From CAZDXB01 sp964509335 (GTDB lineage: Bacteria > Bacteroidota > Ignavibacteria > Kapaibacteriales > UBA2268): a stretch of 64,000 bases of DNA. Under the pieces are notes generated by a model. That model searched no databases, was not told the origin of the DNA, and worked only from the letters and a program-made list of their open reading frames with translations. Below, piece after piece: positions 16,947 through 26,407 of the stretch (positions within the stretch are counted from its first letter, which is position 1; each line of letters starts with the position of its first letter). A program made the position numbers and the translations under genes. The stretch is from the NCBI GenBank assembly GCA_964509335.1, contig CAZDXB010000006.1:78680-142679 (forward strand). Reading direction: 5' to 3'.

Positions 16947-17987
16947 TTAAATTTTTTCTTTACCCAATTCTAACGCCATCTCAATAAATGGAGCTATGGA
17001 TTTGCCCAAAATAGCCACACCTGCTTCATAAACGTCTTCATATTTATATCGTCCTTTAGCTAATCCATTTAAAGCGTAATCATAACCGTTTATTGTTATT
17101 ATACACCAATATTTCTTTCTGCATTCTATCGCTATTTCGTTACTTAAAAATGGCCATTCTCCTGTAAAATCTTCCTTCTTAATAGTTTTACTTTTAAAAT
17201 CTTTTTTTATTTTTCGTTTTATTTTATCCAAAATTGTTCTTTTATGCGGTTTATAATTTTTTTCCTTATGTTTTGTTGATTCCTCTCTATAATCTGTTTT
17301 TCCAAGATTTGTATCGTTTAAATCAAGAAACGAGAAAATATTCGGTGAACACTGCTTTGCTAAAGCTCCAAGATTTCCAAGAGTAAATTGTCTGCTTAAC
17401 GCTCTTACGAATCGTTCCAATTTTATGATAATATATTGTTTTACTGCATCATTGACTTCCCTTTCATACCCAATGGTTCCGACTTTTTCCAAAAGATTTT
17501 TATTTTCTATTACGATATTTGTTTCAAAAGCTTTCCATTCGGCTACAACATCTTTGTCATTTTTCTTATTACCGGTAATTACATCCAAATTATAATAACG
17601 GGCAAATTTCCCAAACCCCGATAGTAAATCAATTATTTCATCCAGTTTTCTATCATTATTTATATATTCAAAATCCTCTTGTAATACAGGTATGTTATTT
17701 ATTTGGAAATAATTATCAATAATATGTTTTGTTAATTTTTTTAAATCATGTCCAAGTTTTTTCATAAAAATATTTATAGGTGGAAAATCATTTCTTTTTT
17801 CATAACAACCTAGACAAATATGGCACTTCATTAATCTTTCCAGTCCGCTTGAAATTAATTGGAATGGCAAAAAATAAAAATCATTTACTGAATCTAATTT
17901 TTGATACTCGCCTAAACCTATTTCTATTAATTTGACTGAGTTTTTAAGTTCTTCATTTAGATAAAATACTTTAAAATTCTTTTCCAT
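16947..17987 (-). CDS. Hypothetical AT-rich protein with possible HEPN-like N-terminus
   Basis: 346 residues with no family I can name. The coding sequence is clearly more AT-rich than its neighbours, which suggests transfer. An N-terminal helical region has the phrase LPFQLISSGLERLMKCH, including R-x4-H, the spacing of the HEPN ribonuclease motif. A lysine-rich segment lies at about 230-275, and the C-terminus (about 280-345) is a separate small domain with KKYWCIITINGYDYALN. No signal or membrane segment. It lies 192 bases downstream of a MntA-type nucleotidyltransferase on the same strand; a toxin-antitoxin relation is speculation. Confidence 0.6.
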   Translation of the reverse strand: MEKNFKVFYLNEELKNSVKLIEIGLGEYQKLDSVNDFYFLPFQLISSGLERLMKCHICLGCYEKRNDFPPINIFMKKLGHDLKKLTKHIIDNYFQINNIPVLQEDFEYINNDRKLDEIIDLLSGFGKFARYYNLDVITGNKKNDKDVVAEWKAFETNIVIENKNLLEKVGTIGYEREVNDAVKQYIIIKLERFVRALSRQFTLGNLGALAKQCSPNIFSFLDLNDTNLGKTDYREESTKHKEKNYKPHKRTILDKIKRKIKKDFKSKTIKKEDFTGEWPFLSNEIAIECRKKYWCIITINGYDYALNGLAKGRYKYEDVYEAGVAILGKSIAPFIEMALELGKEKI

Positions 17988-18179
17988 ATAAGCTTATTAT
18001 TTGAAAAACATTATCTTAATTTTTTAAATCTGAATACAATTTGTATAAAGTATAAACAAACATCAAACTGACAATTTTTTGTTTTTTTGATTTCTAAAAT
18101 TCCCGCTTTATTTCCTCCAATACAAATCGCATAATGCTTTTTCTCAATTCTTCTTCTCAGATTTTAATATCTTTTCACT

Positions 18180-18470
18180 TCAAGCGTATTTCACTTTTTG
18201 AAGAATGTCGTCTTTTATTTGTTCTTTAAGGGCGTTTTTTGTAACAAGGTCGATTTTTCTTCCGAATATCTTTTCGAGATACATCTCTAGCGTTAAAAAT
18301 TTCCATCCAATCGGCTTTTCGAGTTCAACTAGTATATCTATGTCGCTGTCGTCTTTATAGCTGTCGTCAGAAAACGAGCCGAACAATCCTATTTCCTTTA
18401 CGGCGAAATCCTTATAAAGTGCGGGCTTTAACTCTTTCAATTTTGTTAATATTTCGTTTCTAGTGTTCAT
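18180..18470 (-). CDS. MntA-type minimal nucleotidyltransferase
   Basis: 96 residues matching the MNT fold: G31-S32 in GLFGSFSDDS, then D43 and D45 in DSDIDILVEL, the metal-binding pair, and a C-terminal GRKIDLVTKNAL segment. Family knowledge: MntA antitoxins adenylylate and silence HepT, a HEPN ribonuclease usually encoded next door. No canonical HepT gene adjoins it; the only nearby candidate is the larger protein at 16947-17987. No Shine-Dalgarno is visible before the ATG. Confidence 0.82.
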   Translation of the reverse strand: MNTRNEILTKLKELKPALYKDFAVKEIGLFGSFSDDSYKDDSDIDILVELEKPIGWKFLTLEMYLEKIFGRKIDLVTKNALKEQIKDDILQKVKYA

Positions 18471-18639
18471 TAAGCGTAGTATTTGTCTTTATTCGTATTT
18501 TTCTACTTCTCTTTCCCGCTCATTCTAATTTCTTGCTTTTGCCTGTTTTCTGTCTCCAGTTTTTTTCAATTGCTAATATTTTAATTTAAAGAAAAAAGCA
18601 TTAGAAATCAAAAAGTATTTGCTAAACGGATGTGGTAGT

Positions 18640-19140
18640 CTATTCAGTTCTAAACTCAATATCTTCTCCTCTCGCTCGCGTTTCTCTGACTAACCTTTGC
18701 GCGTCTTCGGGCAATTCTTCTAGCGGCACAATAAATCCGTCAACCATAACCATTTCGTTAAGCGGATTTCTATCGGCGACTTCTTGCGTGGAAAAATCGG
18801 AATCGAACGGCGTCATTTTAAGCGTATCTCTAATCTGTCGAGCTTTATTTGAAACGGTTGTTTTTTTGGTTTCGAAATAGTCGCATATCTCTTGCGCGGT
18901 AACGTACGGTTCAAACGATTTGTCAAATAAAAAGTTTACCGACCCTAAAGCGTGAATAACCGCCGCCGCCCATATTTCAAGTTTGCCTCTTTGGAACGGG
19001 ACGTCGCGTTTTCTACCGAGTTTCTTGACTAACTTTTCGCCCAGTTCGGCGTATTCGTCGTCGATGTTTTCTTTGCAATAGTCGCATACCATTTCGATTA
19101 GCGCGTTTTCTTTTTCTTTAATTTGTTGTTTAGAAGCCAT
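18640..19140 (-). CDS. DUF6398-like protein
   Basis: 166 residues, cytosolic. The central part (about 55-105) has the pattern WAAAVIHALGSVNFLFDKS followed by a helix-turn-helix-like stretch TAQEICDYFETKKTTVSNKA, resembling DUF6398 proteins and cyclin/TFIIB-like folds. The C-terminus is acidic and polar (PLEELPEDAQRLV). Function unknown. It stands alone between the nucleotidyltransferase gene and the pyrophosphatase, with about 170-195 bases of non-coding DNA on each side. Family assignment is from memory. Confidence 0.65.
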   Translation of the reverse strand: MASKQQIKEKENALIEMVCDYCKENIDDEYAELGEKLVKKLGRKRDVPFQRGKLEIWAAAVIHALGSVNFLFDKSFEPYVTAQEICDYFETKKTTVSNKARQIRDTLKMTPFDSDFSTQEVADRNPLNEMVMVDGFIVPLEELPEDAQRLVRETRARGEDIEFRTE

Positions 19141-19281
19141 ATTGCGTTTCCTTCTTTTTTTATTAAAATTGCTTATATAGCTTTAAAATATCGTTTTATC
19201 TATTTTATCCAAACTTTTGCAATTTAGGAATTAATATAATGTAAGGCAAAATTAATTTCTTCGTAGTTAGCTAATAAAGAA

Positions 19282-19313
19282 AAAGGCGTCCAGATAACTA
19301 ACCGGACGCCTTT
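19282..19313 (-). terminator. Rho-independent terminator of the pyrophosphatase gene
   Basis: A perfect 10-base stem (AAAGGCGTCC / GGACGCCTTT) around a 12-base loop. Read on the minus strand it is followed by TTTTTCTTT, just past the hppA stop. Confidence 0.85.
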
Positions 19314-19335
19314 CATTCTTAAAATGTATAAGATA

Positions 19336-21543
19336 TTAGCCGGCTAACATCGGAGCCAATACCAATGAAACGATTGACATTAACTTTATTAAGATGTTGA
19401 TAGAAGGACCGGAGGTGTCTTTGAACGGGTCGCCGACTGTGTCGCCTACAACGGCGGCTTTGTGCGGTTCGCTTCCTTTAGCGTAATTTTCGCCGTCTAT
19501 TACGATTCCGGCTTCAATCATTTTCTTCGCGTTGTCCCAAGCGCCGCCCGCGTTAGCTTGGAAGATAGCCATTAAGACGCCGGTAACGGTAACGCCCGCG
19601 AGCAAGCCGCCCAATGTTTCGGCGTCGAAAACGAATCCTACGAATATCGGAACGATAACGGCTAGTAAGCCGGGCAGAACCATTCGCCGAATAGCGGCTT
19701 TGGTGGAAATTTCAACGCATTTTTCGAATTCCGCTTTGTCGTCGGCTTCGTGAAATACTTTTTGGTCTTCTTCCGACCATTTATCTACAGGTTCGTCGCC
19801 GTGCTTGCGCATCAGTTCGAGAGCTTTTTTCAGCGGCTCGATTTGCGCGAACTGACGGCGAACTTCTCTAATCATATCCATAGCGGCGCTCCCTACCGCG
19901 CCCATTGCCAACGCGGAGAAGACGAATGGCATTATGCCGCCAAAGAAGATACCCGCCATAACAGTCGGTTTAGATAACGCTATTACGTCAACCTTCGCGG
20001 CGGTCATATAAGCGGCGAATAAAGCTAAAGCCGTCAGCGCCGCCGAACCGATGGCGAAACCTTTTCCAATAGCCGCCGTGGAGTTTCCGACGGCGTCGAG
20101 TTTATCAGTTTTTTCTCTAACTTCGCTCGGCAATTCAGCCATTTCAGCTATACCGCCGGCGTTGTCAGCGACTGGTCCGTATGCGTCAACCGCTAACTGA
20201 ATTCCAGTAGTAGCCAGCATTCCAACCGCCGCTATAGCTATGCCGTATAGTCCGGCGAAGAAAAACGCTCCGATTATAGCGAAAGCTACGAAAAGCACAG
20301 GTATTGCAGTCGAAATCATACCTGTTCCTAATCCCGCTATGATATTTGTAGCGGCGCCGGTTAAGGATTGCTCGGCTATTTTTCTAACAGGCGGTTTGCC
20401 TAAGCCAGTGTAATATTCAGTTACCAAGCCAATTCCAACGCCCGCTATTAGTCCGATGATAGTCGCTAAGAAAACGCCCATTGAAGTTATTTCCATAGCT
20501 CCTCCGTAAAGCGGACTGGTGAAAGTCCAACTTTCGGGCAGAACCCAACTAATAATGAAATAAGAAGCTATTAACATTAAAGCCGCGGCGGTGAATGTGC
20601 CAATGTTCAAAGCGGATTGCGGATTCCCGCCTTCTTTTACTTTAACGAAAAACGTTCCGATAATTGATATAATAATTCCAGCCGCAACCAAGAGTAAAGG
20701 TAAGATGACCGGCGAAAGACTACCAAAAGGCGTATTCGCGAATTCAGGCAATCCAAAAAACGCCGCGCCGAGAACCATAGTTCCGATGATTGAACCCACG
20801 AAGGATTCGAAAAGGTCGGCTCCCATACCGGCGACGTCGCCGACGTTATCGCCAACGTTGTCGGCTATCGTGGCGGGATTCAAAGGGTGGTCTTCGGGAA
20901 TTCCCGCTTCGACTTTTCCTACCAAGTCGGCTCCCACGTCGGCGGCTTTAGTATAAATACCGCCTCCAACTCTCGCGAATAAGGCGATGGAGGAAGCGCC
21001 GAATGAAAAGCCGGTGAGAACAGTTACTACTTTACCTAAAGTAAAAGCTTCTTCGACTCCCCAGATGTTTCCATAGATAATGAGCAAAATGCTAAGTCCG
21101 AGAACGCCGAGTCCGACTACGCCCATTCCCATAACCGAGCCGCCGCTAAAGGCAATTTTAAGGGCTTTGTTTAAGCTTTCGCGCGCGGCGTTTGTAGTTC
21201 TTACGTTCGATTTTGTCGCCACTTTCATACCTATATACCCGGCTAAGCCGGAGCAGAAAGCGCCTACGACAAACGAAACTGCCACCAAGGGATGAGTGTC
21301 GGTCTTACTCGCTCCTTGAATAATTAGCAGTATAGCGATAACTAATACGAAAATCGCTATTTTCGAGTATTCGGCTTTTAAGAAAGCCATCGCTCCGCGC
21401 TGTATGTTGCGCGCTATACGTTGCATCTTCTCGTCTCCGGGGTCTTTTTTGCTGACCCAAGAGGAACGAATAACGGTGTAAATTAACGCTATAATTCCGC
21501 AGATTGGAATTAAATAGATGATAAAGTCGTTAACTGTGTTCAT
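19336..21543 (-). CDS. hppA: Membrane-bound ion-translocating pyrophosphatase
   Basis: 735 residues with about 16 membrane helices. Hallmarks of the family are all present: DVGADLVGKVEAG and DNVGDNVGDVAG for pyrophosphate and Mg binding, AYGPVADNAGGIAEM, and GDTVGDPFKDTSGPS near the end. The segment GNSTAAIGKG has Ala where K+-independent enzymes carry Lys, which points to the K+-dependent class. Whether it moves H+ or Na+ cannot be decided by eye. It hydrolyses pyrophosphate and energises the inner membrane. Single-gene unit with its own terminator. Confidence 0.95.
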   Translation of the reverse strand: MNTVNDFIIYLIPICGIIALIYTVIRSSWVSKKDPGDEKMQRIARNIQRGAMAFLKAEYSKIAIFVLVIAILLIIQGASKTDTHPLVAVSFVVGAFCSGLAGYIGMKVATKSNVRTTNAARESLNKALKIAFSGGSVMGMGVVGLGVLGLSILLIIYGNIWGVEEAFTLGKVVTVLTGFSFGASSIALFARVGGGIYTKAADVGADLVGKVEAGIPEDHPLNPATIADNVGDNVGDVAGMGADLFESFVGSIIGTMVLGAAFFGLPEFANTPFGSLSPVILPLLLVAAGIIISIIGTFFVKVKEGGNPQSALNIGTFTAAALMLIASYFIISWVLPESWTFTSPLYGGAMEITSMGVFLATIIGLIAGVGIGLVTEYYTGLGKPPVRKIAEQSLTGAATNIIAGLGTGMISTAIPVLFVAFAIIGAFFFAGLYGIAIAAVGMLATTGIQLAVDAYGPVADNAGGIAEMAELPSEVREKTDKLDAVGNSTAAIGKGFAIGSAALTALALFAAYMTAAKVDVIALSKPTVMAGIFFGGIMPFVFSALAMGAVGSAAMDMIREVRRQFAQIEPLKKALELMRKHGDEPVDKWSEEDQKVFHEADDKAEFEKCVEISTKAAIRRMVLPGLLAVIVPIFVGFVFDAETLGGLLAGVTVTGVLMAIFQANAGGAWDNAKKMIEAGIVIDGENYAKGSEPHKAAVVGDTVGDPFKDTSGPSINILIKLMSIVSLVLAPMLAG

Positions 21544-21909
21544 AATCCCATCGCTGTTTGTTTATGATAAATACGATTTAAGTCTATCCGAGAGTTGAAA
21601 GCTTATTGTTGAGCTTATTTTTATTGTTATGGTAATATTTACCGTCGCCGTAATTTTGACTGTCAACAATGCTATCGTTTTTGTAATTTGTTTAACTTTC
21701 TAATATTTAGATAAAATTAACGAAAACTGCTTTTATTATAAAAAATAATATCTTAAATGTAATCAATTTGTGTTTGCTTATATTTTTTCTATGATGAAAA
21801 TAGAGAGAAGCGATTCAGATAAATTGTTGATTTTAAAAATATAATGATAATTAAGCCCGCCGTTTGAGCGACGGGCTGATTATATCGATTCGAGTTTGCT
21901 TTCTTAATA
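21544..21909. promoter_or_regulatory. Intergenic region: hppA promoter side and a terminator
   Basis: The region between two minus-strand genes. The part next to hppA must hold its promoter; I see no firm motif in the AT-rich sequence. At 21854-21876 there is a hairpin (AGCCCGCCG / CGACGGGCT, one mismatch or wobble) that probably ends the upstream gene at 21910-24192. No gene seen. Confidence 0.45.
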
Positions 21910-24192
21910 TTACTCAATAACCACCGCTTTTCTTGAGGTAATTCCGTTTCCGTAATTTAATACTATGATATAAGTTCCGGCGTTAATTAGTTCGCCGTTG
22001 CGTGAGGAGCGGTTCCATTTGAACGCGTTTTCGCCGCCTTTTGCGTCGCCCCTGAATAGCGTCTTTACGCGTTTGCCGGATAAATCGTAAACGCATAATT
22101 CAACGTAGCGATTTGATTCGCAATTAAAGGATACGTTAATTACCGAACTAGAGGGATTTGGAGAAACTCTAAGTTCAACGGGGGAATCTGTTTCGGCTAA
22201 TTCTTCAACGTCGAGAATGCTTTTCATTTCCAGAGAGTCGATAAGATTCCAATTCCCGCTCTCGTTTTTGTAAAAATTTACGCCGCATTGGACAAACTGC
22301 GAGGTATTGAGATAGTCGCGATTGGAGAAAATCAAGTAATAATCTTCTTCTTCGGGCAGATAGAATTCTAAATTGCCTTCCGTTGATTTTGTAATGACTT
22401 CATAGGCTTCAAAAGGTTCTCCTTGTCTGTAAAGCTCGTAATTCGAAGTGTCGCAAACGTAGAAGTTTATTTCACCGCCTTCTCTGAAGTCGTGCCATTC
22501 AAAATCGTCAAAATAATAGTTTGCCTGCCAATAGCCGCCGCCGTATAGTATCCTATACGGGGTTTCGTAGTCAATTGAAACTTTATAAAGTTCTCCTCCA
22601 GTATGTTCAATGTCCGTAGCTTCCGGCTCTTTTGGCATTTCAAGCGGCATAACTACTTTGGCGTTGATAGTTGCCCCATTTTCTTCGGGTAAAGAATCGG
22701 CTAAAATTGATTGTATATGATTTGATTTTTTTGGAACGTGTCCGACTTGAGCGTCGACGCGGAAACCGTACGTAATTCCAAGGCCTAGATTGGTTCTTAA
22801 TATGCCGTCGGTATCGGCGTAGGAGGTGGCTCCTAAATATAATTCTTCGGCGGTAGGGTCTTTGTGAGAAGCTGAAAACAAAGTAACTTCAGCTCCGTCA
22901 ACCGGCGCTCCGTTTGAATCTACAACGCTTAGATTTAAGTTGCAAACGTCGTTGTAACGGTCGTTTACTTGCCAACGGTAAACGTCTCCCCGCCAGCCGG
23001 TAATTAAGCCTTTTTTGGGGTAGGATTTCGATTGATTTAATCTTGTCGGTCCGCAATCCCAGTCTATTTGTAAGTACCACCATTCGTCGTCCCAATAAAG
23101 CTCGTTCCAGACGTGGTCTCCCGGATGCGAACCGACCGACGAAACGGGCAGAAGAGCGGTTCTGCATCCGGCGTTCATTAGGTCTTGGTTTTCCCCGCAA
23201 TTACCGTTGTGATGGTGCAAGATTACATTTGGCTGAACCGGGCGCAACTGGTCGTTGTTTTTCTTTTCTATTGTGTGAGCCGTCCATCTGCCGACTACTT
23301 GAATTGCAAATAACGAATCGGCGAAATCGTATTTGTTGTCGTCTTGGTCTTCGTTGCGCCATTTATGTTCTTGGCAATCCCACATTATCTTTGTGTTTTT
23401 TAAAACCTTTTTTAACACTGGAAATCCTTCGTCGGCGTTTTCCCATAGGTGTTGACGCCAAAATTCGTCGTAAACGTCGCGTCCCATCGAAGGTCGTTCG
23501 TCGGTTAGTTTCGGCATAACAATCCACCAATAATATATGTCGCGAGGTATTTCCACCCAGACGGAGTCGCCGTCTTGTAATACGCGATATTTAGTGGTAG
23601 TGTGCCAATCCTCGTTTTCTTCGGAACCGTATTCCGCCAAATCTACATATTGTAGAAGAGGGTCAACTTTGTATATATAATGCGCGTTTACGTCCAAAAT
23701 TTCCTCTTCCATACCGCTCAAAGTTTGGGGAGCTAAATGCGCCACGGCGAACGCGACTTCGTCTCTTTTATACCAAGGGGTGTTTATTATTAAGTTAGCG
23801 TATTTTTGCTGTATGTAAACGGATAGTCTCCTAAGGTTGTCGCACAAAGCGGGACGCAACCATTTGGGAGTTAACTTTATAGCTATTTTTGATTCTTGGA
23901 GTAAGTTGAACGGGAAGTTTATTTCTTCCAGCGATTCATTTTGAGAGTTTATCTTTAATACGTAAGCTCTTTGGGGAGGGACTATTCTCCAAGGCTTGTC
24001 GTAATCCATTGACAGCGTTTTTGGAACCATTGTCTTTTTTGAAACTTCGGTTTTAGGAGCTTTGAATAATTCAATCGGTTCTGTAGCTTCTACTTCTATC
24101 TCGGGGATATTCGTAGTTACGCCTTTTTCTTGAGCGGGCAAAGTTGTTGCTGTTAAAAAAGATAAGGCAAGGAAGTAAAGTAGTTTCTTCAT
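21910..24192 (-). CDS. Secreted transglutaminase-like protein with type IX sorting domain
   Basis: 760 residues with a signal peptide (LLYFLALSFLTATTLPAQ). The middle holds a transglutaminase-core triad: Cys near 332 in GNCGENQDL, His near 360 in DHVWNELYW, Asp near 376 in QIDWDCG. A carboxypeptidase-regulatory-like beta domain follows (about 400-470). The last 85 residues, from VSPNPSSSVINVSF to GTYIIVLNYGNG, match a Por/type IX C-terminal sorting domain. Likely exported across the outer membrane and possibly surface-attached; acts as a protease or amidase on peptide bonds (family inference). Stands alone. Confidence 0.85.
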   Translation of the reverse strand: MKKLLYFLALSFLTATTLPAQEKGVTTNIPEIEVEATEPIELFKAPKTEVSKKTMVPKTLSMDYDKPWRIVPPQRAYVLKINSQNESLEEINFPFNLLQESKIAIKLTPKWLRPALCDNLRRLSVYIQQKYANLIINTPWYKRDEVAFAVAHLAPQTLSGMEEEILDVNAHYIYKVDPLLQYVDLAEYGSEENEDWHTTTKYRVLQDGDSVWVEIPRDIYYWWIVMPKLTDERPSMGRDVYDEFWRQHLWENADEGFPVLKKVLKNTKIMWDCQEHKWRNEDQDDNKYDFADSLFAIQVVGRWTAHTIEKKNNDQLRPVQPNVILHHHNGNCGENQDLMNAGCRTALLPVSSVGSHPGDHVWNELYWDDEWWYLQIDWDCGPTRLNQSKSYPKKGLITGWRGDVYRWQVNDRYNDVCNLNLSVVDSNGAPVDGAEVTLFSASHKDPTAEELYLGATSYADTDGILRTNLGLGITYGFRVDAQVGHVPKKSNHIQSILADSLPEENGATINAKVVMPLEMPKEPEATDIEHTGGELYKVSIDYETPYRILYGGGYWQANYYFDDFEWHDFREGGEINFYVCDTSNYELYRQGEPFEAYEVITKSTEGNLEFYLPEEEDYYLIFSNRDYLNTSQFVQCGVNFYKNESGNWNLIDSLEMKSILDVEELAETDSPVELRVSPNPSSSVINVSFNCESNRYVELCVYDLSGKRVKTLFRGDAKGGENAFKWNRSSRNGELINAGTYIIVLNYGNGITSRKAVVIE

Positions 24193-24437
24193 ATCGACAC
24201 CTTTTATAATTTAAAAGATTATTGCAATTACATTATATCAATATTATATTTTTGTTTCAAATTAACAAATTATTTAAAAAAAATTAATCAAAATAAAACT
24301 TTACTAATTTTCTTTTTTTTGCGTTTGATTTTCTATTCATTTTAACTTAAATTAAAGATAAAGAATTTCTAAGATAAATCAAATGCAATTAAATTAAGCG
24401 ATTATTATAAAATGTTATAAATGTTAGGGTTTATGCT

Positions 24438-24863
24438 ATGGCGAAGATTTTAGTTATCTGCACTGGTAACTCTTGTAGAAGTCAAATGGCTGAGGGATTC
24501 CTCAAATCTTTCGACGGGGCTTTAGAAGTGTATTCGGCGGGAACGGAACCAGCCGAAAAAGTTAATTCGAAAGCAGTTAAGACTATGAAAGAAATAGGGA
24601 TAGACATCTCGGAGCAGTATCCGAAAAACGTCGAAAAATACATCGACGAGAGCTTTGATTACGTTATAACTGTATGCGACGACGCAAACGAGAAGTGTCC
24701 GGTATTTATGGGAGAGGTCAAAGAGAGAATGCACGTAGGATTTGAAGACCCCGCAAAAGCGACGGGAACGGAAGACGAAGTTTTAAAGGTTTACAGGAAA
24801 GTTAGGGACCAAATCAAAGATAGATTCGAAAAGCTATACAATGAACGACTTAATGCAAAGTAG
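24438..24863 (+). CDS. arsC: Arsenate reductase, low-molecular-weight phosphatase fold (thioredoxin-coupled type)
   Basis: 141 residues. The N-terminal P-loop is C8-T-G-N-S-C-R14, the CX5R phosphatase motif. C80 and C87, seven apart in VCDDANEKC, match the relay cysteines (C82/C89) of thioredoxin-coupled ArsC. The DP pair for acid catalysis is in FEDPAKATG. It reduces arsenate to arsenite using thioredoxin. No arsenite pump or ArsR is nearby. The 3' end overlaps by 23 bases a gene for a thioredoxin-like lipoprotein, so the two are co-translated. Confidence 0.88.
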   Translation: MAKILVICTGNSCRSQMAEGFLKSFDGALEVYSAGTEPAEKVNSKAVKTMKEIGIDISEQYPKNVEKYIDESFDYVITVCDDANEKCPVFMGEVKERMHVGFEDPAKATGTEDEVLKVYRKVRDQIKDRFEKLYNERLNAK

Positions 24864-25395
24864 CAAACTAGGAATAATGAGCGTTTTATTCTGCCTAACC
24901 GCCGCCGCGTTATCCGTTTCGCTATTTGTTTCTTGCGCGAGTTCAAACGTTTCCCAAAAAGCGAGCGAGGCTTTGGTAGGCGAATTCGATTGGGAGGAAT
25001 GGAAGAGTAAGGCGAATTGGACGGAGCGTTCGGCAATTAATTACAACTCCGACGAAAAGAAAATAGCCGAGCTAAGAGAGGCGCTGAAAAAAAATCCCGA
25101 CGTTTCCTTCGTTCTTGTTGTCTCTACTGTTTGCGGAGATTGCGAAAAAGAAGCCCCCAAGTTAATAAAAGTATTTAGGTTAGCCGGATTTCCAATTAAC
25201 GAAATCAAAGTTTACGGTTTGGACGAGTATTTTACCGAGCCGTCCGGCTATACCGATAGATTTTATATTCCTTCGACGCCGCGTTTGTTTGTATTAAAGG
25301 GAGACGAGGAAATCGGCTCGGTTGGCGCGCCCGATTATAATTGGCTTAACGGTATAATTGATATAATAATGGAAGAGCAAAGCGATGATAAGTAG
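24841..25395 (+). CDS. Thioredoxin-like lipoprotein with CGDC active site
   Basis: 184 residues. A hydrophobic signal ends in LFVSC, a lipobox, so the mature protein is probably lipid-anchored in the periplasm. The thioredoxin-like domain has FVLVVSTVCGDCEKEAPKL with the CXXC active site, and the cis-proline loop is visible in IPSTPRLFVLKG. The start ATG lies inside the end of arsC, and the stop overlaps the next gene by 11 bases. Its partner in the envelope is unknown; the tight coupling suggests it works with the next protein. Confidence 0.8.
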   Translation: MNDLMQSSKLGIMSVLFCLTAAALSVSLFVSCASSNVSQKASEALVGEFDWEEWKSKANWTERSAINYNSDEKKIAELREALKKNPDVSFVLVVSTVCGDCEKEAPKLIKVFRLAGFPINEIKVYGLDEYFTEPSGYTDRFYIPSTPRLFVLKGDEEIGSVGAPDYNWLNGIIDIIMEEQSDDK

Positions 25396-26314
25396 AGCGC
25401 GTATATTGTTGATAATTATTGGACTTATCGTTTTAGGGACAGAGCATACTTTTTGCCAGTGCGCTTGCTGTTCTGGGGCCGCCGTCGGCGGAATAACGCC
25501 GGTATCAGCAAAGGCGAATGTAGGCGTATTAAAGCCGAATTTTTTAAAGACTAGCGTTTATTATATGAACTCTTACGGCGATTCTTATTATCGAGGCGAT
25601 AAGGAAATCATTAATCTGTACGACGACTACTATGTTACTAATTATTTGGGATTGAATTTAGGTTATGGTTTGTTTCGCGATTTTACGATTGAAGCCGAGT
25701 TAGGATATTTCTTGGAGAAAAAGCAGAAGCAGTTAGGGGCGGACGCCGTCGTCTCCAGAGGTCCTTCGCATATAACCCTATCGGGCAAATACAATCTATA
25801 CGATAGCAGGTCGAAAGAAATTGAAATCACCGTTGGCGGCGGAGCTAAAATTCCCTTCGACGAGAACGAAGCGCTTCCGCAGCATTTAAAGCCTTCCGCG
25901 GGAGCTTACGGCGCGGTTTTGCAAGCTTTTTTCCACAAGGGGTTTATAAGAAGCGGATGGAGCTTTCTTTACTACTCAAGAGCGGAGTTTAACGCGGAAA
26001 ACGGCGACGATTATAAATACGGCGATTCGTTTATCAATTCGTTTTTCATTATCCGGAATATCGTTGAAAACTTGAACGCGGGCTTGGAGTTGAGGGGCGA
26101 TTATAGGAAAAAAGATTACGACGACGGCGATAGGTTGGATGATACCGGCGGGTTTTCGCTAATTTGCTCGCCGATTCTGTCCTATCAATACGAGTCGTTA
26201 AATCTCTCGGCTTCATATAATTACCCCGTTTATAAATATTATTTTGGAAAACAATTGACCAACGATTATTCGTTTTCATTAATTTTAGACTGGAGTTTGA
26301 ATTTACTACAATGA
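25385..26314 (+). CDS. Outer-membrane beta-barrel protein with N-terminal cysteine cluster
   Basis: 309 residues with a signal peptide (RILLIIIGLIVLG...TFCQ). The mature N-terminus has the closely spaced cysteines CQCACCSGA, a possible metal site. The rest alternates polar and aromatic residues in strands typical of a transporter-like barrel (YLGLNLGYGLF, ITLSGKYNLYD, FIRSGWSFLYYSRAEF, LNLSASYNYPVYKYYFG), ending in hydrophobic residues. No named family recognised. It is co-transcribed with arsC and the thioredoxin lipoprotein, so a role in thiol-reactive metal or metalloid handling is possible (inference). Confidence 0.72.
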   Translation: MISRARILLIIIGLIVLGTEHTFCQCACCSGAAVGGITPVSAKANVGVLKPNFLKTSVYYMNSYGDSYYRGDKEIINLYDDYYVTNYLGLNLGYGLFRDFTIEAELGYFLEKKQKQLGADAVVSRGPSHITLSGKYNLYDSRSKEIEITVGGGAKIPFDENEALPQHLKPSAGAYGAVLQAFFHKGFIRSGWSFLYYSRAEFNAENGDDYKYGDSFINSFFIIRNIVENLNAGLELRGDYRKKDYDDGDRLDDTGGFSLICSPILSYQYESLNLSASYNYPVYKYYFGKQLTNDYSFSLILDWSLNLLQ

Positions 26315-26407
26315 ACTAATACTCTACTTTTTTATTATCCCAAAAGAAAAATAGTTATTTATCAAAGGCGTCAATAAAACCAGATTGATAAACAAACCGA
26401 CGAAAGT

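Noticed and set aside
23043..23519. 158-residue plus-strand open frame opposite the transglutaminase gene
   Set aside because: Arginine-rich shadow of the reverse strand; the minus-strand protein has clear domains.
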